Assembly (NCBI RefSeq): GCF_004006175.1
Contig: NZ_CP033219.1
Location: forward strand, 1,860,001-1,924,000
Source: Parasedimentitalea marina
GTDB lineage: Bacteria > Pseudomonadota > Alphaproteobacteria > Rhodobacterales > Rhodobacteraceae
Length of the DNA: 64,000 nucleotides
Reading direction: 5' to 3'
Part shown: one piece after another, positions 24,633 through 33,973 of the stretch
Layout of the letters: every line of letters starts with the position of its first letter
Numbering within the stretch: the stretch's first letter is position 1
The notes under the pieces: model-generated
The model's database searches: none
What the model was told of the DNA's origin: nothing
Seen by the model: only the letters and a program-made list of their open reading frames with translations
Program-made: the position numbers and the translations under genes

Positions 24633-25721
24633 ATGAATATCCCCAAACCCTCAGTCCAGATCCGCGATCTTGACCTGCATTTTGGCGAAGTAAAAGTCTT
24701 GCAGGGGCTGAACCTCGACGTCGGCGAAGGCGAATTCCTGGTTCTTCTCGGCTCATCCGGCTGCGGCAAGTCCACGCTTCTGAATTGCATCGCAGGTCTG
24801 CTGGATATCACGGATGGGCAGATCTTTATTCAGGGCGAAAACGTCACCTGGAAGGAACCATCCGAGCGCGGCATCGGCATGGTGTTTCAATCTTATGCGC
24901 TGTACCCGCAGATGACGGTTGAGGGAAACCTGTCGTTCGGGCTGAAGAATGCGCGCGTTGCCAAGGACGAAATCAAACGTCGTGTGGGCCGGGCCGCCGA
25001 AGTCCTGCAGATTGAGCCGCTGTTGAAGCGCAAACCGGGCGCTCTGTCTGGGGGACAGCGGCAACGGGTTGCTATTGGGCGCGCACTGGTCCGGGATGTG
25101 GATGTTTTCCTGTTTGACGAGCCCTTGTCGAACCTGGACGCCAAATTAAGGACCGATCTGCGGGTTGAATTGAAGCGGCTGCACCAACAGCTGAAAAATA
25201 CCATGATTTATGTGACCCATGATCAGGTCGAAGCCATGACGCTGGCGGATCGGATTGCAATCATGAAAGGCGGCAAAATCATGCAGTTGGGCACTCCGGA
25301 CGAGATCTACAATCGGCCCCAGAACCGCTATGTCGCAGATTTCATTGGCAGCCCCTCGATGAATTTTCTTGAGGGAAACCTGGAGAATGCCGAGTTCTCG
25401 ACCGGGGATTTGAAACTGCCAATGGCGGGCTATAACTTCGTGAACGGCGGAGCCTCCAATGGGGAGACGACTATAGGCATTCGTCCCGAGCACGTCGTCA
25501 CCGGCGAGTTGCTCGGCCGGGCGTCGGTTCAGACCAATGTTAAGGTCAATCTGGTTGAGCCGATGGGCTCTGACACCTTGGTCTATGCTGATCTTGCCGG
25601 CGATCAAATCCGTATCCGTATGGATGGACATTCTCAGGTCCGCACCGGTGACACTCTTCCCATCGGAATTGACGCACAGCGGGCCTCGTTGTTCGACAAA
25701 AAATCAGAAACGCGTCTCTGA
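24633..25721 (+). CDS. Sugar ABC transporter ATPase (UgpC/MalK type)
   Basis: A 362-residue ATPase. Walker A is GSSGCGKST (40-48), the signature LSGGQRQR is near residue 134, Walker B DVFLFDEPLSNLDAK follows, then the switch His in YVTHDQ. The C-terminal third is an MalK/UgpC-type TOBE regulatory domain (TTIGIRPEHV, then SDTLVYADLAG). Four bases separate it from the second permease. It powers uptake by the transporter encoded upstream. Confidence 0.95.
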   Translation: MNIPKPSVQIRDLDLHFGEVKVLQGLNLDVGEGEFLVLLGSSGCGKSTLLNCIAGLLDITDGQIFIQGENVTWKEPSERGIGMVFQSYALYPQMTVEGNLSFGLKNARVAKDEIKRRVGRAAEVLQIEPLLKRKPGALSGGQRQRVAIGRALVRDVDVFLFDEPLSNLDAKLRTDLRVELKRLHQQLKNTMIYVTHDQVEAMTLADRIAIMKGGKIMQLGTPDEIYNRPQNRYVADFIGSPSMNFLEGNLENAEFSTGDLKLPMAGYNFVNGGASNGETTIGIRPEHVVTGELLGRASVQTNVKVNLVEPMGSDTLVYADLAGDQIRIRMDGHSQVRTGDTLPIGIDAQRASLFDKKSETRL

Positions 25722-25748
25722 CCAAAACAAATTATGAAAGGTGGCAAT

Positions 25749-26492
25749 ATGCCCGCGATATCCTATCAAATGTATGGGTCCAGAAATTGGGCCTTGCCTG
25801 AAACCTTTGCCATGTTGTCGGCGGCTGGGTTCACAGAAGTCGAAGGCTACGGCGGCATCTACGGTGACCTTGATGGCCTGCAGGCTTGTCTGCATGAGAA
25901 CAAGTTGCGCATGACAACCGGTCACTTTGACCTGTCTGTCATTGTGAACGACCCACAGCGCGTTATCGATGTCGCAAATCGCTTTGGTATGGAGGCCGTT
26001 TTTGCACCCTATCTTACTGACGATGCCCGCCCGAGCGATCTTGCAGGATGGCAGGCATTTGCCAATGATCTGGTCGAGGCTGGCAAACCGCTTCAGGCCG
26101 CTGGCTTAACCTTTGGCTGGCACAATCATGACTTTGAGCTGCTGGATCTTGGGGCAGGGGTAACGGCACTGGATGTGATCGCACAGGCCTCGCCGGATCT
26201 GAAACTGGAGCTGGATATTGGTTGGGTGATCCGGGCCGGACAGGATCCAGTGGCGACCATTCATAAATATGCCAATCAGATCAGCGTTGCGCATATCAAG
26301 GACATCGCCGCACAAGGGGCGGGTTTGGATGAAGATGGATGGTCTGATGTCGGGCATGGTGTCGTCGACTGGGCGCCCATTCACGCCGCGCTGCAGGCTG
26401 CGGGCGTTGGGCGTTACGTCATCGAGCATGACAATCCAAATGACCATCACCGGTTCGCGACGCGGTCGCTCGACAGTGTCACTGCACTCTAA
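25749..26492 (+). CDS. Sugar phosphate isomerase/epimerase (xylose isomerase-like TIM barrel)
   Basis: A 247-residue AP-endonuclease-2/xylose isomerase-like TIM barrel. The metal ligands are recognisable in FGWHNHDFEL, LELDIGWVIRAG, VAHIKDI and VIEHDNP. The ATG at 25749 follows AAAGGTGG; an ATG five codons earlier (25734) lacks spacing for that site. Such enzymes epimerise or isomerise free keto-sugars, and ones beside Gfo/Idh dehydrogenases often act in 3-keto-sugar or inositol-like pathways. The phosphate in the family name is not evidence of a phosphorylated substrate. Confidence 0.9.
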   Translation: MPAISYQMYGSRNWALPETFAMLSAAGFTEVEGYGGIYGDLDGLQACLHENKLRMTTGHFDLSVIVNDPQRVIDVANRFGMEAVFAPYLTDDARPSDLAGWQAFANDLVEAGKPLQAAGLTFGWHNHDFELLDLGAGVTALDVIAQASPDLKLELDIGWVIRAGQDPVATIHKYANQISVAHIKDIAAQGAGLDEDGWSDVGHGVVDWAPIHAALQAAGVGRYVIEHDNPNDHHRFATRSLDSVTAL

Positions 26493-26504
26493 GGACAAAA
26501 CACA

Positions 26505-27644
26505 ATGCAAAATCTTGGCGTTGGCATCATCGGATGCGGCAATATATCCACCACCTACCTGAAATTTGCGCCCAAGTTTAGCGGTATCGAAGTCCGGGCA
26601 GTTGCGGACATCAATATGGAGACGGCCAATGCCCGTGCCGCGGAATATAACGTCCGCGCTGAAACAGTTGAGGGGCTGTTGCGGGCTGATGACATCGACA
26701 TCATAGTGAACCTGACCATTCCGGCGGCCCACTATGATATCAGCCGGCAAATTCTGGTGTCCGGGAAGCATGCCTACTCGGAAAAACCGTTTGTTCTAAA
26801 CCTCGAAGAGGGCAAGAAGCTGCGGGATTTGGCCACGGTGAGGGGACTGCGTGTCGGCTCGGCACCGGATACGTTTTTTGGTGGATCTCATCAATTGGCG
26901 CGCGCAGCAATCGACAGTGGTAAGATAGGATCGGTGATTGGTGGCACCTGCCATGTGATGTCGCATGGTATGGAGCACTGGCACCCCAATCCTGATTTCT
27001 TTTTTCAGCCGGGTGGTGGCCCTATTCTGGATCTTGGTCCCTATTATATCACCAACCTGATCCAGTTGATTGGACCGGTTCGTGCGGTGACGGCGATGAC
27101 CGGAACCAGCTTTGCGTCCCGCACCATTTCAAACGGTCCGCGTGATGGGCAAACTGTGCCGGTTGACACGCCGACCAACATTCACTCAGTTTTGCAGTTT
27201 GAAAATGGGGCCATTGTCACCTTTGGTGCAAGTTGGGACGTCTGGAACACCGCTCATCCCAACATGGAGCTTTATGGGACCGAGGGATCGATGTCTCTTC
27301 CGGATCCAAACTTTTTTGGAGGAGAGGTGACGCTAACTGCAAAAGACGGTGATTTTGCTACTCTCACAGGGGATGACCATCCCTTTGGTGTCCCAAACGA
27401 AGAGCATGACGACGGGGTTATGCAGGCTAATTATCGTGCCGCGGGTCTTGCTGAAATGGCCCAGGCGATCGTCGAAAACCGACCCCACAGGTGTAATCTT
27501 GATTTGGCTTTGCATGCAGTAGAGGTGATGACGTCGATACTGGCCGCAGGTGAGGCTAAGCGTTGGGTCGAAATGACCACCACCTGCGAGCGTCCCGATG
27601 CACTGCCGCCGAAATCTGCGCGTTTGTTGTGGAGCGGCGCTTAG
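26505..27644 (+). CDS. Gfo/Idh/MocA-family oxidoreductase
   Basis: A 379-residue NAD(P)-dependent sugar dehydrogenase. The Rossmann motif is VGIIGCGNISTTY (5-17), the EKPF catalytic Lys segment is in HAYSEKPFVLNL near residue 90, and the C-terminal alpha/beta domain carries GGGPILDLGPYYI and the usual His/Asp region. It ends the sugar operon 12 bases after the isomerase. Together with the isomerase it should oxidise an imported sugar or derivative. No kinase, glycosidase or further catabolic gene follows, so later steps must be encoded elsewhere. Confidence 0.93.
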   Translation: MQNLGVGIIGCGNISTTYLKFAPKFSGIEVRAVADINMETANARAAEYNVRAETVEGLLRADDIDIIVNLTIPAAHYDISRQILVSGKHAYSEKPFVLNLEEGKKLRDLATVRGLRVGSAPDTFFGGSHQLARAAIDSGKIGSVIGGTCHVMSHGMEHWHPNPDFFFQPGGGPILDLGPYYITNLIQLIGPVRAVTAMTGTSFASRTISNGPRDGQTVPVDTPTNIHSVLQFENGAIVTFGASWDVWNTAHPNMELYGTEGSMSLPDPNFFGGEVTLTAKDGDFATLTGDDHPFGVPNEEHDDGVMQANYRAAGLAEMAQAIVENRPHRCNLDLALHAVEVMTSILAAGEAKRWVEMTTTCERPDALPPKSARLLWSGA

Positions 27645-27920
27645 CACCATCGTATGGAAAACACACGATGATCCGTCGACTGGACATCAACCAAAACGCG
27701 GAATTATTTTGATGCTCATTTTATCTGATCCAGAAAGTTCTTTTGGATCAGATTGGGCAGCTCTAGCGTGATTGGCTCACCCGCTCACGTTCTTTTGGTG
27801 CAGGTATATTATGCTGAGTTTACTGGCCGGGCTGGTTAATTTTACGTAGGTTTTAGTCAAATTTACATTATTGAGACTACTGTGCTGGGGTGTCTTTGCG
27901 CATTTAGGTGAAAGAAAATC
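27645..27920. other. Intergenic region after the sugar operon
   Basis: Holds an imperfect hairpin, ATCTGATCCA (27723-27732) with TGGATCAGAT (27744-27753), which may end the sugar operon, though no T-run follows. The A/T-rich stretch around 27800-27905 probably carries the promoter of the small zinc-ribbon gene. No other gene is supported. Confidence 0.45.
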
Positions 27921-28091
27921 GTGATGGTACTTCGAGTTTTCACGTGCTCAGATTGTGGGCACAAAATGCGCCTATCGGGTCGAAGCTGTCACAAGTGTTA
28001 TTCCAAAAAACGATTTTTCCAATCTGTAACAGGTCTCTCTTTGATCAGTATCGTCGTGGTGATTGCTCTGGGCATAGCTGTCGCGGCTTAA
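27921..28091 (+). CDS. Small zinc-ribbon membrane protein, function unknown
   Basis: A 55-56 residue frame not previously listed because of its size. It reads from GTG 27921 (AGGTGA at 27906-27911 is well placed) or ATG 27924. From the ATG, Cys8 and Cys11 (CSDC) pair with Cys22 and Cys25 (CHKC) to form a compact zinc ribbon; Lys/Arg-rich residues 27-30 follow, and residues 35-55 (VTGLSLISIVVVIALGIAVAA) form one transmembrane helix at the C-terminus. So it is likely a tail-anchored protein with a cytosolic zinc ribbon. The ordered layout argues for a real gene. The function is unknown. Confidence 0.65.
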   Translation: MMVLRVFTCSDCGHKMRLSGRSCHKCYSKKRFFQSVTGLSLISIVVVIALGIAVAA

Positions 28092-28313
28092 CGGGGGTAA
28101 GCCCCTGTTCGGTTTCCCAACCTTTCGACCACAGCTGATAGGGTTGTCTGGTCGTTTTGAAGTGGCCGCGTGCCCTGTGATGATGTTTAAACCCACAGCA
28201 TCTAAAGCTCTCGTTCTCGCCAAGGTTTGGACTTCGTTCCTCTGCAGATCTTGCCGATGCGGGAAGTGGTCACCCCGTAGGGGAACGGTTGTAGGTTCAG
28301 GGTTTCAAAAAGG
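28092..28313. other. Intergenic region after the small zinc-ribbon gene
   Basis: A weak G/C hairpin (ACGGGGG / CCCCTGT around 28092-28110, with one G-T pair) may stop transcription of the small gene. A second small dyad, CCCCGTAGGGG, lies at about 28273-28283. No gene is supported. Confidence 0.4.
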
Positions 28314-28351
28314 TCGCCCGCTTGAAATCACATCAAAATTCAAGCGGGCGA
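28314..28351 (-). terminator. Rho-independent terminator of the chemoreceptor gene
   Basis: A perfect 13-base-pair stem (TCGCCCGCTTGAA / TTCAAGCGGGCGA) with a 12-base loop, starting seven bases after the chemoreceptor stop on the minus strand and followed there by CCTTTTTG. It is a good factor-independent terminator. Confidence 0.82.
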
Positions 28352-28357
28352 ACCGGT

Positions 28358-31102
28358 TTAGAAATCTTCCCACATGTTGCCCGCAGCACTCGCGACCTTG
28401 GCTGGCTGAAGCGGGGCTTCGTCCATTGACCAGTCATCGTCTTGTTCGGCCTGCGGCGAAAACGAGATGTCTGTTTCGCCGTGGGATGTGAACGGATTCT
28501 CCTGGCTGTGACCGGTGTCGTCAATTTTGAAATGGGACACTAGCGTGGACAGTTTGCGAGCGTCTGAATTGAGCAAGTGACTGGCTGCGGTGGCTTCTTC
28601 GACCATCGCAGCGTTTTGTTGGGTCACATTATCCAACTGGGATACGCCGATGTTTATTTCAGCCAGTCCAGTGGATTGATCTGCGGAACCAACCGCCATT
28701 TCAGAGACGAGATGGGAAATGTTCCCCACACGATCAACGATGGTATTCAGGGCCTCGCCAGCCTTGCCGACCAGAAGAACGCCGCGATCTACGTGCTTTG
28801 AGCTGTCTGTGATCAGTGACTTGATCTCGGTGGCCGCATCTGATGATCGCTGTGCCAGTATTCGAACTTCTGAGGCGACAACTGCAAACCCTCGGCCTGC
28901 TTCTCCAGCGCGTGCAGCTTCGACGCCTGCGTTCAGGGCCAACAGGTTCGTCTGAAACGAAATGTCATCGATTACGCCAATGATTTGTGAAATATGGCGG
29001 GCTGAGCTTTCAATTTCTGTCATCGCGGACACAGCGCTCTGTACAACAACACCGCTTTCTTCGGCTTCTTGTTTGGCTTCGTTTACAATGCTTTCAACGC
29101 TAAGAGCGCCTTCGGCCGCCGATTTGACGCTAGAGGTCATTTCTTCCAAGGCGGCGGCAGTCTGTTCCAGAGTTGCGGCCTGGCTTTCGGTGCGACGCGA
29201 CAAATCATCCGAGGCCTGACTGATTTCGGTGGCGCCATTGCGAATACTTTCAGAGGAACCAACAACTTCGAAAACTGTTGTTTTCAGACTTTCCAGGGTC
29301 TGATTGAAATCATCGCGCAATTTGGCGTAACCGTCGCTCATGTCGTCCTGAATTCGGACTGTCAGATCGCCTTTTGACAGGCGCTCCAGCCCATCCCCAA
29401 TCGCAGTGACAGCCGCTGTTTGCTCCGCCTGGCGTGCTTCTCGCTCGGCCTCAACTGCCTTGGACATCTCTTCTTTCTCAACAAGCCCGTTTCGGAAAAC
29501 CGATAGCGCTTGAGCAATGCGATAGACCTCGGTGCTGGCGCGGTCATACCCGGTGACCGGGCTTAGATCGCCTGCGGCCAGGTGCTCAGTGGTCTCACTG
29601 ATTTTTGCAAGCGGTCGGGTGATCAACAGTTTTGTCAGCAACAGCGACAACACAAGCACAGCGGCGGACACGCCGAGAAGACCGTACATTTGCTGTTCCG
29701 CTTCGCGCACATCGTTGGTCACGGTCACAGCCATTTCTGAGATAGCTGTTTGGCTTTCTCCGCTGAGCGTGGCCGAATGGTGCGCGATTTCGGACACTGC
29801 TTGTGCGGCAGCCTGCGAAACCTCAATTGTCTTGGCTTGAGCCTGGATTGTAGCAATTCGAGACGCTGCCAGCCCGCCGCTGGCATCGGCCTGGGCGGCA
29901 ATCCCGTGAATGTCCTCTGTCAGAACCCCATTCTGGAAATTAACAAACTCCCCAAGTGCTTTGGCGGCTGTTGTCAGTGGATCAGCTGCAATCTGGACCT
30001 GTTCCACGCCATCAGAGGAGACAACGCGAAGTGCAGCCACCTGCAGACTGTTGATCAGTGTGTTCATTTCCAACAGTTGGTTAAGCACGCCAACCTCGTT
30101 GTCCAACAGGCTTTGCACGGCATCACGGTTGGTTGTGCTGCTTTCCTCGGCAGCCATTGTCAGTTCGAATATTGTATTATCAATGGCAACGATAAGGGCG
30201 TTGGCACTGGCTTCACGTGCACTCAGCACTTCCTTGCGCAGAGCCTTCTGTTCAGATCGGCGCGCAACCAACATTCTTTCAAATACTTTGAACGCATTCT
30301 GAACCGTTTCGGCCTCTTCAGGGTTGAGGCCCAGAGCGGCGGGATCTTCGAGAAATACTGTGAGCCGTTCGGCGGACCCAGTGGCGGCCTGTGTCATGAT
30401 TTTCTTGGTTGGCACATCACGTATTTGACCAAGGCCCAATGACATACCGGCCAGAAGGTTGATATCGGCCTGTGCTTCCAACAGGCTTTGCAGGGTGCTG
30501 AACTGTTCGTTGACCAACCCGGTAAGAGTGGTTTCAATCGATGCAATCGTGTCTTCACCGCCTAATGTAAGGTTAAAGTAGGCTTCATCGGCGGCCTCTA
30601 ACAGATGGTGCTGCAGGCTGCGGCTATGGGTCTGCATGGCAGTGATCTGTGCACTGATCTGCGCATCACTGACAAAAACGGATTCACGTGCTGCGAGTAG
30701 TTCTTTAAGGGATTGATCGGCGTTCTCTGCCAGGGTTGCGAACTTGGGCTGCAAAGCTTCTGGAAGGTTTTTGACACCCTCCTGCAACCGGCTGGCTGCC
30801 TCCTCGGCTTTAATGCGGCCTTGTTTCAGTCCAGCACTGTCCCCGGCAAGCAGAATATCCGTCATGGAGTCCCGGGTCAGACCAGCTGCGTCGGTCAGCA
30901 CTGCACTGTATTCCAATTGAGGTAACATATCACGGGTCAGCATCGACATGTCTTCTGAGACACGGGAAAATACCGTTGAAACCAAAACTCCGACGACGGC
31001 GGATGCTGCGCCCATAGCCAGTAGGATCAGGGTAATCTTGGCCCCAATACTGGAAAATGGTCTGTAGCCCCGTTTCTTTGGAGGAGAAGCCTGTGCTGTC
31101 AT
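28358..31102 (-). CDS. Methyl-accepting chemotaxis protein
   Basis: A 914-residue transmembrane chemoreceptor. TM1 lies near residues 22-45, a very long, mostly helical periplasmic sensor follows to about 470, TM2 is near 471-495, HAMP from about 496 ([20 protein letters not shown]), and the signalling coiled coil contains the hairpin tip with [19 protein letters not shown]. The final residues NMWEDF fit the xWxxF tether that docks CheR and CheB. It lies 83 bases after a Peripla_BP_6 binding-protein gene on the same strand, so that protein may present a ligand to it. The sensor's length and repeats of helical heptads suggest two stacked helical bundles. Confidence 0.95.
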   Translation of the reverse strand: MTAQASPPKKRGYRPFSSIGAKITLILLAMGAASAVVGVLVSTVFSRVSEDMSMLTRDMLPQLEYSAVLTDAAGLTRDSMTDILLAGDSAGLKQGRIKAEEAASRLQEGVKNLPEALQPKFATLAENADQSLKELLAARESVFVSDAQISAQITAMQTHSRSLQHHLLEAADEAYFNLTLGGEDTIASIETTLTGLVNEQFSTLQSLLEAQADINLLAGMSLGLGQIRDVPTKKIMTQAATGSAERLTVFLEDPAALGLNPEEAETVQNAFKVFERMLVARRSEQKALRKEVLSAREASANALIVAIDNTIFELTMAAEESSTTNRDAVQSLLDNEVGVLNQLLEMNTLINSLQVAALRVVSSDGVEQVQIAADPLTTAAKALGEFVNFQNGVLTEDIHGIAAQADASGGLAASRIATIQAQAKTIEVSQAAAQAVSEIAHHSATLSGESQTAISEMAVTVTNDVREAEQQMYGLLGVSAAVLVLSLLLTKLLITRPLAKISETTEHLAAGDLSPVTGYDRASTEVYRIAQALSVFRNGLVEKEEMSKAVEAEREARQAEQTAAVTAIGDGLERLSKGDLTVRIQDDMSDGYAKLRDDFNQTLESLKTTVFEVVGSSESIRNGATEISQASDDLSRRTESQAATLEQTAAALEEMTSSVKSAAEGALSVESIVNEAKQEAEESGVVVQSAVSAMTEIESSARHISQIIGVIDDISFQTNLLALNAGVEAARAGEAGRGFAVVASEVRILAQRSSDAATEIKSLITDSSKHVDRGVLLVGKAGEALNTIVDRVGNISHLVSEMAVGSADQSTGLAEINIGVSQLDNVTQQNAAMVEEATAASHLLNSDARKLSTLVSHFKIDDTGHSQENPFTSHGETDISFSPQAEQDDDWSMDEAPLQPAKVASAAGNMWEDF

Positions 31103-31185
31103 GATGTCATCTCAACTTGCTAAGTGTTCTATTGGCCTGCCCAAAAGGAGCGGGCAGGCCGGTTCTTGTTGCAATTTGGTTTTGG

Positions 31186-32346
31186 TTAGGAACCGCCAGC
31201 GGCTGTGACCGGCTGAAAACCACCGTCTTGGGTGATGCGGGTCAAAAAGACCTTGTCCATGCCTTGATTGTCATCGGGGCCAAAACTCATTGTGACGCCT
31301 CCGAAGTCCACTGTGCGCAACCCGGCGAGGGCTTTCAGAAAACTCTCACGTGTGAGGTCGGTGCCCGCGTCTTCCAGTGCTTTGATAGCCAAACGACCGG
31401 TTAAATAGCCTTCGAGGGTGACAAAACCAGGCGTGGCATCGGCATTAACAGCGGTCAGCGCGGCCTGGTATTGTGCAACAACAGGTACCGATGCATCCCA
31501 CGGGAAAGGCACGACCTGACTGATGATTACATCTTCACCGGCCTCGCCCAGCTCTTGCGCCAGGGCATCAGACCCAACGAATGAGATGTTCACGAAAGTC
31601 GGGTTGAATTTAATCTTGCGCGACAGCCGGATGAATTCTGCAACTGGCTTGTAAGCGCCAACCATGACAACGGCGTCTGGCTTGGATTTGCGGATGGACA
31701 GCAATGCCTTTTTTACAGCGGTGGTGTTGCGGGTATAGGTGCCCTCGGCCGACAATGTCATGCCACGCTTTTCCAGCGCTGCCGTGACTCCAGCCAGTCC
31801 AACACGACCAAAGCCGTCATCTTGGTACAAAAGAGCAATCGATTCCATGCCCTGCTGATCTACCAGGTATTCAATCCAGGCCTCCGTCTCGGCAAAGTAG
31901 GTTGCCCGCACGTTGAAGATATTGCCATGGCTTGCATCCCGCAGAAAACCAGCACCTGTGAAGGGGCCAATAAACGGCATGTTGGCAGCAGTGGCCACCG
32001 GTTGGGTTGCAGAAGACGTTGGGGTGCCGACGGCTCCGATCAATCCAAGATGGTTGTCACCCTCGATCACCGCTTTAACATGGGTCACTGAACGATCTGG
32101 TTCGTAGCCGTCATCCAGACTGTCGAGAACAATCTGGCGTCCGTGTACGCCACCATTTGCATTGGCTTCTTCAAAGGCAGCCCGCATGCCCTGTTGCATG
32201 CCCTGACCTAATGCGCCCGCAGGTCCATCAAGTGCTGCCACTTGAGCAAAAGTAACCTGGTTGGCAGTGACACCTTGTTCGGCGCTAACGAGAGATGGCA
32301 GCAAACCTAAAATGGCCGCTGCGAGTACCGTTTTCCCACTATACAT
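31186..32346 (-). CDS. ABC transporter-type substrate-binding protein (branched-chain amino acid family)
   Basis: A 386-residue periplasmic binding protein of the leucine-binding type (Peripla_BP_6). It has a signal peptide (AAAILGLLPSLVSA, then EQGVTANQ) and the sequence VTFAQVAALDGPAGALGQGM, followed by the GAVGTPTSSATQPVA ligand region. No permease or ATPase genes accompany it. Instead it precedes the chemoreceptor gene on the same strand, which suggests it senses an amide or amino-acid-like ligand for chemotaxis rather than import. Its start at 32346 (MYSGKTVLAA) lies in a reasonable leader. Confidence 0.92.
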   Translation of the reverse strand: MYSGKTVLAAAILGLLPSLVSAEQGVTANQVTFAQVAALDGPAGALGQGMQQGMRAAFEEANANGGVHGRQIVLDSLDDGYEPDRSVTHVKAVIEGDNHLGLIGAVGTPTSSATQPVATAANMPFIGPFTGAGFLRDASHGNIFNVRATYFAETEAWIEYLVDQQGMESIALLYQDDGFGRVGLAGVTAALEKRGMTLSAEGTYTRNTTAVKKALLSIRKSKPDAVVMVGAYKPVAEFIRLSRKIKFNPTFVNISFVGSDALAQELGEAGEDVIISQVVPFPWDASVPVVAQYQAALTAVNADATPGFVTLEGYLTGRLAIKALEDAGTDLTRESFLKALAGLRTVDFGGVTMSFGPDDNQGMDKVFLTRITQDGGFQPVTAAGGS

Positions 32347-32877
32347 CTAAATTCTCCAAATTCCGAATGTGACCGGGAAAATGGATGAGATCAGTTAACA
32401 AAACTGGAAGCAAAAAAACTTGTTACTGAAACTTTTAGGGATTGAGCCACAGTTCCATTAGTCCGGTTCGTCTTCGTGGCTTATGTTGTATATCCAAAAG
32501 GGAAAGTGGCCATCGCCGGTCCACAGGCAGGATTCTCCAACAGGTGCCGAGAATAGTTAAGTCCACTTGTGCCATGTGAATTATACCAAAAGGCCTAGGG
32601 AAGCTGCGCGTCGTCGGGTGCTCGGCTTATGCTGTCAGCCTGTCTCGGATGCTTCAATGCTTAGCTCTGAGATCGGTTTGACCCTTTGTAGAAAAGGAGA
32701 GTTGGTTCGAAGCCGGAACTGGCGGGGACCGGGTCGCATGGCCTGGTTGCAGGGCCTGAACGGGCGCGCTGGAACTCTGGTAGGAAAAAGTGCTACACGG
32801 CCTCGTCGATGCTACTAGCCGCAGTGCAGAGTTCAAAAGTGGCAGTGAATCTGAGCGAAATAAGGAAGACGCGCAAA
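32347..32877. other. Intergenic region ahead of dusA
   Basis: About 530 bases between two divergent genes. It should hold the promoter of the binding-protein/chemoreceptor operon (A/T-rich, near 32380-32450) and that of dusA. Short open frames at 32567-32818 plus and 32654-33064 minus have no recognisable features, and the second lies across the dusA start. No gene is supported. Confidence 0.45.
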
Positions 32878-33891
32878 ATGACGGAGTTAAAAAGCCGGGA
32901 TAAATCAGGGTTTTCCGATGTTCGTCGAGCCGCCCGCCTATCCGTTGCGCCGATGATGGACTGGACCGACCAGCATTGTCGTTACATGCATCGCCTGCTG
33001 AGCCGTGAAGTCTTGCTCTATACTGAAATGGTGACCGCGCCGGCCCTGGTTCGGGGCGGGGCATTGCATTTGTTGGCGCATGATCCGCTGGAATATCCTT
33101 TGGCTTTGCAATTGGGTGGATCTGATCTCGATGAGCTGGTTACTGCAACGCGTTTGGGTGCTGACGCTGGCTATAATGAGATCAACCTGAATTGCGGTTG
33201 CCCGTCAGACCGGGTCCAGTCCGGCGCCTTTGGAGCTGTGTTGATGCAGCGCCCCGACCTGGTTGCCGATTGTGTCGCAGCCATGTGCGCGGCGGTGGAT
33301 GTCGAGATTACCGTTAAGTGCCGTATCGGGGTGGACGCGCAGAAGCCTCAGGACGTCTTGCCTGATTTCCTGCAAAAGATCAGCAATGCTGGGTGTCGCC
33401 GCGTGACAATCCATGCTCGCAAGGCCTGGCTGCAGGGCCTTAGCCCCAAGGAAAACCGGGATATCCCGCCGTTGGACTATGAGATCGTGCACCAGATGAA
33501 AGCTGATTTTCCGGATCTGCATATTTCGGTCAATGGTGGCATCACAACACTGGCAGAGGCCAAGGCCCATCTGGATCGAGGCCTAGATGGGGTAATGATC
33601 GGCCGGGCGGCGTATCATCAGCCTGGTGATGTCCTGCGCGCCGCGGATCCAGAAATCTTTGGCACCGGCGAGTTCAGCGACCCGATAGATGTTGCCCGCC
33701 AGATGTTGCCTTATATTGAACGTCATCTCAGCCAAGGCGGACGGCTGCACCAGGTGACCCGTCATATGCTGGGATTGTTCGCAGGTCGACCCGGCGCACG
33801 GCAATGGCGGCGCACGCTGTCAGAGGGGGCCCACCGTGACAGTGCAGGTCCTGCGCTGGTCGAAACAGCGCTCGCCGCGATTTCGGAGTAA
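32878..33891 (+). CDS. dusA: tRNA-dihydrouridine synthase DusA
   Basis: A 337-residue flavoenzyme that reduces uridines 20 and 20a in the D-loop of tRNA. The opening LSVAPMMDWTDQHCRYMHRLL and the NLNCGCPSDRVQSGAFGA segment, with the catalytic Cys, are characteristic. The FMN phosphate site lies near HVSVNGGI-type sequence (ISVNGGITTLAEA) and GVMIGRAAY. The ATG at 32878 has AAGGAAG about nine bases upstream; a longer frame back to 32809 has no ribosome site. It is monocistronic, with 82 bases to the next gene. Confidence 0.96.
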   Translation: MTELKSRDKSGFSDVRRAARLSVAPMMDWTDQHCRYMHRLLSREVLLYTEMVTAPALVRGGALHLLAHDPLEYPLALQLGGSDLDELVTATRLGADAGYNEINLNCGCPSDRVQSGAFGAVLMQRPDLVADCVAAMCAAVDVEITVKCRIGVDAQKPQDVLPDFLQKISNAGCRRVTIHARKAWLQGLSPKENRDIPPLDYEIVHQMKADFPDLHISVNGGITTLAEAKAHLDRGLDGVMIGRAAYHQPGDVLRAADPEIFGTGEFSDPIDVARQMLPYIERHLSQGGRLHQVTRHMLGLFAGRPGARQWRRTLSEGAHRDSAGPALVETALAAISE

Positions 33892-33973
33892 CCCACAACC
33901 ATCCTTCTTTGATCTGGTCACTTCCCGCAGGGCATTGTTTTGTCCTGCGCATGCAATAACTAAGGAATAACTG

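Noticed and set aside
29750..30442. A 230-codon plus-strand open frame
   Set aside because: Antisense to the chemoreceptor sensor domain; no motif and no suitable start.
32567..32818. An 82-codon open frame ahead of dusA
   Set aside because: No ribosome site, no recognisable sequence, and it lies in the likely promoter region of dusA.
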